From: an uncultured Roseicyclus sp.
GTDB taxonomy: Bacteria > Pseudomonadota > Alphaproteobacteria > Rhodobacterales > Rhodobacteraceae
NCBI GenBank assembly: GCA_937139335.1
Contig: CAKZPN010000037.1
Span: 1-64,000 of the forward strand
Reading direction: 5' to 3'
Length of the DNA: 64,000 nucleotides
The notes below the pieces were generated by a model, which saw nothing but the letters and a program-made list of their open reading frames with translations, was not told the DNA's origin and made no database searches. A program made the position numbers and the translations under genes. Each line of letters starts with the position of its first letter. The first letter of the stretch is position 1. Shown piece by piece: positions 59,376 to 64,000 of the stretch.

Positions 59376-60539
59376 TTAGCCGTCGATCCCGTGCATCGCC
59401 AAGAGCGTTCGCATCCGCGCCTGGGCAAGATCCGGGCTGGTGAGCAGCCGGGCCTGGTCGGCCAACCGGTAGACCTGCGCATAATGCGTGATCTCGCGCG
59501 CGGACTGGAAGCCGCCCGGCATGACGAAATGCGCCTGCGAGCCGTTCAGCCAGCTCAGGAACGCGATGCCAGCCTTGTAATATTGCGTCGGCGGCTTGAA
59601 GATTTCCCGGCTGAGCGGGACCGTTGGGGCGAGCAGCGCGTGATAGGTGTCGCGGTCGCCCTTGGCCAGCGCCTCGAGCGCCTGCGAGGCTGCCGGCGCG
59701 ATGGCCGCGAAGATGCCGAGCAGCGCGTGGGAGTGGTGCGTGCCGTCGCCCTCGATCAGCGCGGCATAGTTGAAATCGTCGCCGGTGTAGAGCCGCACTC
59801 CCTCGGGCAGCTTGGCGCGGAAATCCTCCTCGTGGGTCTGGTCGAGCAGACTGATCTTGATACCGTCGATCTTCGCAGCGTGTCGGCTGATGAGGTCGAG
59901 CACGATGCCGTTCGTCGTGCCAAGGTCCGCGCCGCCCCAGTAACCGGCGAGCGCCGGGTCGAACATCTCGCCCAGCCAGTGCAGGATCACGGGGCCGGAC
60001 GATTCTTCTATAAGAGTGTCATAGACGCGGGCGTAATCATCCGGCCCCGCACCGATGGCAGGCAAGGCGCGTGTGGCCATCAGAATAACCTGCCCGCCCG
60101 CCGCCTCGATCGCTTCCATCTGCGCAAGGTAGGCGGCGATGATGGCGTCGGTGGTCGTCAGGTCCGCCAGCGCCACGTGATCCGTCCCGGCCCCGCAGGC
60201 AACCCGAGGTTTCAGCGGATGCACCTTCGCCTCCGCCATCGTCCGTTCGATCAGCTCCTTCGCCGTCGCCCAATCGACGCCCATCCCCCGCTGCGCGGTG
60301 TCCATCGCCTCGGCCAGCCCCAGCCCCTGGTCCCAGAGGGTGCGGCGAAACCCGAGCGTCGCGTCCCAATCCACCGCCGGGCGACCCTGCCACGGACCCC
60401 GCTCCGCAAGCGGGTCGCTGATGACATGCGCGGCGGCGTAGGCCACGCGGGTCAGCGGCACCGACGGCGGGCGCGGCACCAGCGGCTCGCCGGTGAGGCG
60501 GTAGTCTTCCAGCGTCCCGTCATAGGTCGGCAGCAGCAT
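59376..60539 (-). CDS. DUF993 protein (DapA-like aldolase fold)
   Basis: This 387-residue protein matches DUF993, annotated as 'dihydrodipicolinate synthase family'. Parts visible are AQRGMGVDWATAKELIERTMAEAK, RVACGAGTDHVALADLTTTDAIIAAYLAQM, VILHWLGEMFDPALAGYWGG and IKISLLDQTHEEDFRAKLP. The Lys in KISLLDQ could be the Schiff-base residue, as in DapA-like aldolases. The substrate is unknown. It lies 9 nt before the LacI gene and 3 nt after the GMC oxidoreductase gene. Confidence 0.82.
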   Translation of the reverse strand: MLLPTYDGTLEDYRLTGEPLVPRPPSVPLTRVAYAAAHVISDPLAERGPWQGRPAVDWDATLGFRRTLWDQGLGLAEAMDTAQRGMGVDWATAKELIERTMAEAKVHPLKPRVACGAGTDHVALADLTTTDAIIAAYLAQMEAIEAAGGQVILMATRALPAIGAGPDDYARVYDTLIEESSGPVILHWLGEMFDPALAGYWGGADLGTTNGIVLDLISRHAAKIDGIKISLLDQTHEEDFRAKLPEGVRLYTGDDFNYAALIEGDGTHHSHALLGIFAAIAPAASQALEALAKGDRDTYHALLAPTVPLSREIFKPPTQYYKAGIAFLSWLNGSQAHFVMPGGFQSAREITHYAQVYRLADQARLLTSPDLAQARMRTLLAMHGIDG

Positions 60540-60542
60540 GGC

Positions 60543-62129
60543 TCAGCCCCTCGCGTCTGCGCGGATCATGTCGGCGGCCTTCTCGCCGATCATGATCGCC
60601 GCGGCATTGGTGTTGGAGGATATCACGGTCGGCATGATCGAGGCATCGACCACACGCAGCCCCGCGATCCCGTTGAAGCGCAGTCGCGTGTCGACCACCG
60701 CCGCGGGGTCGGAGCCCATGCGGCAGGTGCCCGCGCAATGGTGCGAGGTCTTGGAGTGGGCGCAGATGAAATCGTAATAGTCCTGGTCGGTCTTAACGTC
60801 CGGCCCCGGCAGGCGCTCCGCCTTGATGAAGCGCGCCAGCGGCGCCTGCGCCATGATCTCCTGCGTCAGCTTCAACCCCCGGATCGACATCTCGCGGTCC
60901 TGCGGGTCCTGCAGATAGTTCGGGTCGATCAGCGGCGCCTGCGCCGGGTCGCCGGAGGCCAGACGCACCGTGCCGCGCGAACGGGGCCGGAGGTAGCAGG
61001 AGTTCAGCGTCACGCCGCCTTGCGGCATCGCCTCCACGCCCTTCTCGATGCCGGTGCCGAGGCCGAGGTGGAACTGGATGTCGGGCGAGCGCGCATCGGG
61101 ATCGGCATACCAGAACCCGCCCGTCTCGAAGAGCGACGAGGCGACCGGACCCTTGCGCGTGAAAAGGTACTGCATCCCCGCCAGCGCCGCCATGTGCGGC
61201 TTCGCGTAGCGGTCATAGCTGTGCGGGCCGCTCAACTCGCTGATGCAGTAGAGGTCGAGGTGATCTTGCAGGTTCTCGCCCACCTGCGGCTGGTCGCAGA
61301 TCACGTCTATCCCAAGTTCTTCTAGATGATCTGCAGGCCCGACCCCTGACATCTGCAGCAGCCGGGGCGAGCCTATCGCGCCGGAAGACAGCAGCACCTC
61401 CTGTGTGGCGCGCAGGCGCGTCCCGTCCGTGAGTTCGACCCCGGTCGCGCGCTCCGCCTCCACCACGATCCGCCGCACCTGCGCACCGGTCTTCACCGTC
61501 AGGTTCGCCCGCCCCTCGTTCGGCGCGACATAGGCCATCGCAGCGGAGGAGCGCCGGGCGTTCCTTTGCGTCAGCTGGTAATAGGCCACGCCGTCCTGTG
61601 TCTCGCCCGTCACGTCCTCATTGCGCGGGATGCCCAACGCCGCCGCCGCCTCGAAATACGCCTCGCAGATCGGCAACGGCGCGATCGGTTGCGACACGCC
61701 CAAAGGCCCACCCTTGCCATGATAGCGGCCCTCGAATGTGTCGTTGTCCTCCGCCTTGCGGAAATACGGCAGCACGTCCTCGTAGCCCCAGCCGTCGCAG
61801 CCCCGCTGGCGCCATTCGTCGTAGTCGAGCGCGTTGCCCCGCGTGTAGATCTGCGCATTGATCGCCGAGCCGCCGCCGATCACCTTGGCCTGCGTGTAGT
61901 TGAAGATGCGGCCCTTCATGTGGCGCTGCGGCACCGTCTCCCAGCCCCAGGAGCCGATGCCCTTGGTCATCTTCGCGAAGCCCGCCGGCAGGTGGTAGAG
62001 CGGGTTGCGGTCCCGCCCGCCGGCCTCGAGCAGGCAGACGGTGGCATCGGGGTCCTCGCTCAGCCGCCCGGCCAGCACGCAACCCGCGCTGCCCGCGCCG
62101 ATGATGATGTAGTCGTAGCCTTCGGCCAT
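60543..62129 (-). CDS. GMC-family FAD oxidoreductase (choline-dehydrogenase-like)
   Basis: This 528-residue flavoenzyme has the FAD dinucleotide motif GAGSAGCVLAGRLSED, AKVIGGGSAINAQIY, EVLLSSGAIGSPRLLQMSG and the His-Asn/His end (SKTSHHCAGTCRMGSDPAAVVD, VDASIMPTVISSNTNAAAIMIGEKAADMI). The family oxidises alcohols or sugars. The substrate is unknown; the context suggests a polyol or sugar. It is 9 nt after an SDR gene. Confidence 0.93.
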   Translation of the reverse strand: MAEGYDYIIIGAGSAGCVLAGRLSEDPDATVCLLEAGGRDRNPLYHLPAGFAKMTKGIGSWGWETVPQRHMKGRIFNYTQAKVIGGGSAINAQIYTRGNALDYDEWRQRGCDGWGYEDVLPYFRKAEDNDTFEGRYHGKGGPLGVSQPIAPLPICEAYFEAAAALGIPRNEDVTGETQDGVAYYQLTQRNARRSSAAMAYVAPNEGRANLTVKTGAQVRRIVVEAERATGVELTDGTRLRATQEVLLSSGAIGSPRLLQMSGVGPADHLEELGIDVICDQPQVGENLQDHLDLYCISELSGPHSYDRYAKPHMAALAGMQYLFTRKGPVASSLFETGGFWYADPDARSPDIQFHLGLGTGIEKGVEAMPQGGVTLNSCYLRPRSRGTVRLASGDPAQAPLIDPNYLQDPQDREMSIRGLKLTQEIMAQAPLARFIKAERLPGPDVKTDQDYYDFICAHSKTSHHCAGTCRMGSDPAAVVDTRLRFNGIAGLRVVDASIMPTVISSNTNAAAIMIGEKAADMIRADARG

Positions 62130-62138
62130 GGTGATCCC

Positions 62139-62882
62139 TCAGAGCCGGTGGATGGAAAGCCCGCCGTCGACGGGAATGACCGCGCCGGTGGCGAAGGCGA
62201 ACTCGCCGCGCGCGAGCGGCAGGATCACCTGCGCGATGTCGGCGGGCGTGCCCCAGCGTCGGGCGGGCACGAGGCCCTCGGCGATGCGCGCGTCGTAGCG
62301 GTCGGACACCGGCGCGGTCATCGGGGTCGCGATTATGCCGGGGCGGATGTCGAAGACGCCGATATTGTCAGCGGCAAGCCGCGCGGAAAAGGCCTGCGCC
62401 ATCATCGCCGCGCCTGCCTTGGAGATGCAGTATTCCGCGCGGTCAGGTGACACCATCGCGGCGCTGACCGAGGTCACGAAGACGATCGCGCGGTAGGGCT
62501 CGGGCGGCAGGGTCAGCATCCGCCTTGCCACTTCTTGTGCAAGAAAGAACGCGCCGCGCAGGTTCACCGACATGCAGCGGTCGAAACTAGCCGGCGTCAT
62601 CTCCAGCAGATCGCCGCGCAGCATCGCGGGGACGCCAGCGTTGGAGACCAACGTCGTCACCGGCCCGACCGCGTCGAGCAGCGCGGGGATCGCTTCGATG
62701 TCACTCAGGTCGTGGCGGTGGTAGCTCGCGCCCGGCATGGCCGCCAGTGCCGCCTCCACGACGGGCGCATCGGGGGCAAGTTCGGCAGCCAGCGCCACCT
62801 GCCAGCCCGCGCGGTGCAGCGCCTGCGCGATGCCAAGCCCGATGCCCTGCTGGCCGCCGGTGATGAGCGCGGTTCCGGTCAT
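62139..62882 (-). CDS. SDR-family 3-oxoacyl-ACP-reductase-like oxidoreductase
   Basis: This 247-residue SDR has TGGQQGIGLGIAQALH, VSNAGVP, a catalytic Ser (VTSVSAAMVSP), Y-x3-K (YCISKAGAAMMA) and GAVIPVDGGLSIHRL. The C-terminal pattern is of the typical FabG-like group, but the cluster context suggests a sugar alcohol or aldose dehydrogenase. It overlaps the second GMC gene by 4 nt. Confidence 0.9.
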   Translation of the reverse strand: MTGTALITGGQQGIGLGIAQALHRAGWQVALAAELAPDAPVVEAALAAMPGASYHRHDLSDIEAIPALLDAVGPVTTLVSNAGVPAMLRGDLLEMTPASFDRCMSVNLRGAFFLAQEVARRMLTLPPEPYRAIVFVTSVSAAMVSPDRAEYCISKAGAAMMAQAFSARLAADNIGVFDIRPGIIATPMTAPVSDRYDARIAEGLVPARRWGTPADIAQVILPLARGEFAFATGAVIPVDGGLSIHRL

Positions 62883-64000
62883 GCGACCTCCTGCGTGATG
62901 TGATCGGCCAGCCGCAGCGCCAGCGCCGCGATGGTCAGCGACGGGTTCACCGCCGCCGAGGTCGGCAGCAGCGCGGCGTCGCAGATGTAGAGGTTGGGGT
63001 GATCATGGCTGCGTCCGAAGGGGTCGGTGACGCTGGTCGCCGGGTCATCGCCCAGCCGTGCCGTGCCGCACTGATGGGACGGCGTCGAGCGGTCGAATGC
63101 CTTCGACAGCAGCACCGGGTAGCCCGCCCGCCGCAACGCCCGTTTCAGCGTCGCGACAAGCGCCTGATGCGCGTCCCAGTTCGAGCGCCGCCAGTCAAGC
63201 ACGATGTCGTCCCCCTTCACGGTGACGCGGCTGTCTTGCTGGGGCAGGTCCTCGCTCATCACGTAGAAATCTATCGCATGGTTCGCGATCAGGCGAGAGA
63301 GCCGCATCGGCAGCCCCGTCTGCGCGGCAAGGATCGGCGCGGACACCCGGCCGAGCAGTTGCACGTTGCCCAGCGGCTCGCCATTCGGCCCGCCGCTCAG
63401 ATACCAGTCGTTGATCTGCAGCGTCTTCTGGTAGACTGACCGGTTGCGGCGCGGGGCGAGCGCAAGCAGCGCCGAGGCGTTGTGGTTCATGAAGTTGCGC
63501 CCGACCTGGTCGGAGCGATTGGCCAGCCCGCGCGGCTGCGCGTCATTGGCCGACCGCAACAGCAGCGCGGCCGTGTGGACCGCGCCCGCCGCCAGCACGA
63601 TACGCGGCGCGGTGAAGCGCCCGGCGGTGGTGAGCAGCCCCGTCGCCCTGCCCCCCTCGGTCTCGATCCGCTGCACCGTCGCGCCGGTCTGCAAGCGTAC
63701 ATTGGGGTGCAGCAAGGCCTGCGCCAACGCCGCGGTTTCGGCGTCGAGCTTGCCGCCAGTGGTGTCCGGGAACGCATCCCAGGGCGTCGGCGCACGGGCG
63801 AGCCAGCGGTCGAGGTCGAGCGCGAGCGGCAGCGGCGACGGGTGCAGGCCCGTGCGCCGCAACCGCGTTTCCAGATCGGCGATGGCAGGCTCGTGGGTCA
63901 ACGCCGCGAAAGGATAGGGTGCGCCGTGCGGCGGCTCGGTCGGGTCGACGCCGGCGTCGCCGCGCACGCCGTAAAGCGCCTCGGCCCGGTCGTACCAGGG
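62879..64000 (-). CDS. GMC-family oxidoreductase (5' part outside window)
   Basis: This is the C-terminal ~373 residues of a second GMC flavoprotein; the FAD-binding start lies beyond the right edge. Visible are the second FAD segment (PRIVLAAGAVHTAALLLRSAND), a NRSDQVGRNFMNH stretch and the active-site region HQCGTARLGDDPATSVTDPFGR with ...DAALLPTSAAVNPSLTIAALALRLADHI. It differs clearly from the first GMC gene and is likely of the gluconate- or pyranose-type branch. It overlaps the SDR gene by 4 nt. Confidence 0.9.
   Translation of the reverse strand, partial: PWYDRAEALYGVRGDAGVDPTEPPHGAPYPFAALTHEPAIADLETRLRRTGLHPSPLPLALDLDRWLARAPTPWDAFPDTTGGKLDAETAALAQALLHPNVRLQTGATVQRIETEGGRATGLLTTAGRFTAPRIVLAAGAVHTAALLLRSANDAQPRGLANRSDQVGRNFMNHNASALLALAPRRNRSVYQKTLQINDWYLSGGPNGEPLGNVQLLGRVSAPILAAQTGLPMRLSRLIANHAIDFYVMSEDLPQQDSRVTVKGDDIVLDWRRSNWDAHQALVATLKRALRRAGYPVLLSKAFDRSTPSHQCGTARLGDDPATSVTDPFGRSHDHPNLYICDAALLPTSAAVNPSLTIAALALRLADHITQEVA

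Noticed and set aside
58506..61325. 939-codon open frame on the plus strand across lacI, DUF993 and GMC genes
   Set aside because: The translated sequence has no domain and the minus-strand genes are clear family members with tight spacing.

Overview
The window is a GC-rich bacterial chromosome segment. Its gene content and order point to an alphaproteobacterium of the Rhodobacteraceae/Roseobacter type: a short alphaproteobacterial porin, DUF4170 next to waaA-lpxK, uvrC-pgsA-moaD-moaE, leuS-lptE-holA, plant-type gshA, and an AlkB-like monooxygenase. Genes are densely packed with many 1- or 4-nt overlaps. I saw no rRNA, tRNA, CRISPR array, insertion sequence or prophage. This identification rests on family recognition, not on a database search.

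Layout. 1-4.7 kb: a partial OmpR-type response regulator, ribA with an L,D-transpeptidase-like gene, a YggS/PLPHP gene, a porin and a DUF3576 lipoprotein. 4.7-9.5 kb: leuS-lptE-holA and a GST. 9.5-14.6 kb: an accessory-looking stretch with a GlxA-type regulator divergent from a haloperoxidase-like hydrolase, a flavoprotein, a small HNH protein and an enoyl-CoA hydratase/SDR pair. 14.7-21.4 kb: a DUF2125 protein, then a pmbA/tldE-like gene, an inositol-phosphatase-family gene, DUF4170, waaA and lpxK (lipid A/Kdo assembly). 21.4-28 kb: CoA transferase, DsbA-like protein, DciA-like protein, mutY, AlkB-like monooxygenase, a membrane-anchored NYN RNase and YqgE. 28-34 kb: a DsbD-N protein and an RND efflux pair.

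34-42.3 kb: a UDG-LysE-moaB operon, then a run of six overlapping genes: pyrB, three unknown membrane proteins (two PH-like), a dihydroorotase homologue that has lost its metal ligands, and plsY. Two DUF805 genes follow. 42.3-50.7 kb: gshA, a PH-like membrane protein, GNAT, rsmE, ubiA, an OmpA-domain envelope protein with a coiled-coil partner, moaE, moaD and pgsA. 50.7-55.7 kb: uvrC, an AT-rich 301-bp gap, then an SDR, a Ca2+/Na+ antiporter, a zinc-ribbon miniprotein and an S49 protease in one operon.

55.8-64 kb is a catabolic region: a ribokinase-family kinase, a Dabb protein, a type-2 glycerate kinase, a LacI regulator, a DUF993 protein, a GMC oxidoreductase, an SDR and a second GMC oxidoreductase cut by the window end. 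The regulator and enzymes run on one strand with very short gaps. This suggests oxidation of a sugar or polyol and channelling to glycerate; the substrate is unknown.

The best candidates for something undescribed are: the pyrB / PH-domain membrane proteins / metal-less dihydroorotase module; the DUF993-double GMC catabolic cluster; a low-GC codon-usage patch inside leuS; and a direct-repeat operator between the GlxA-type regulator and the haloperoxidase gene.
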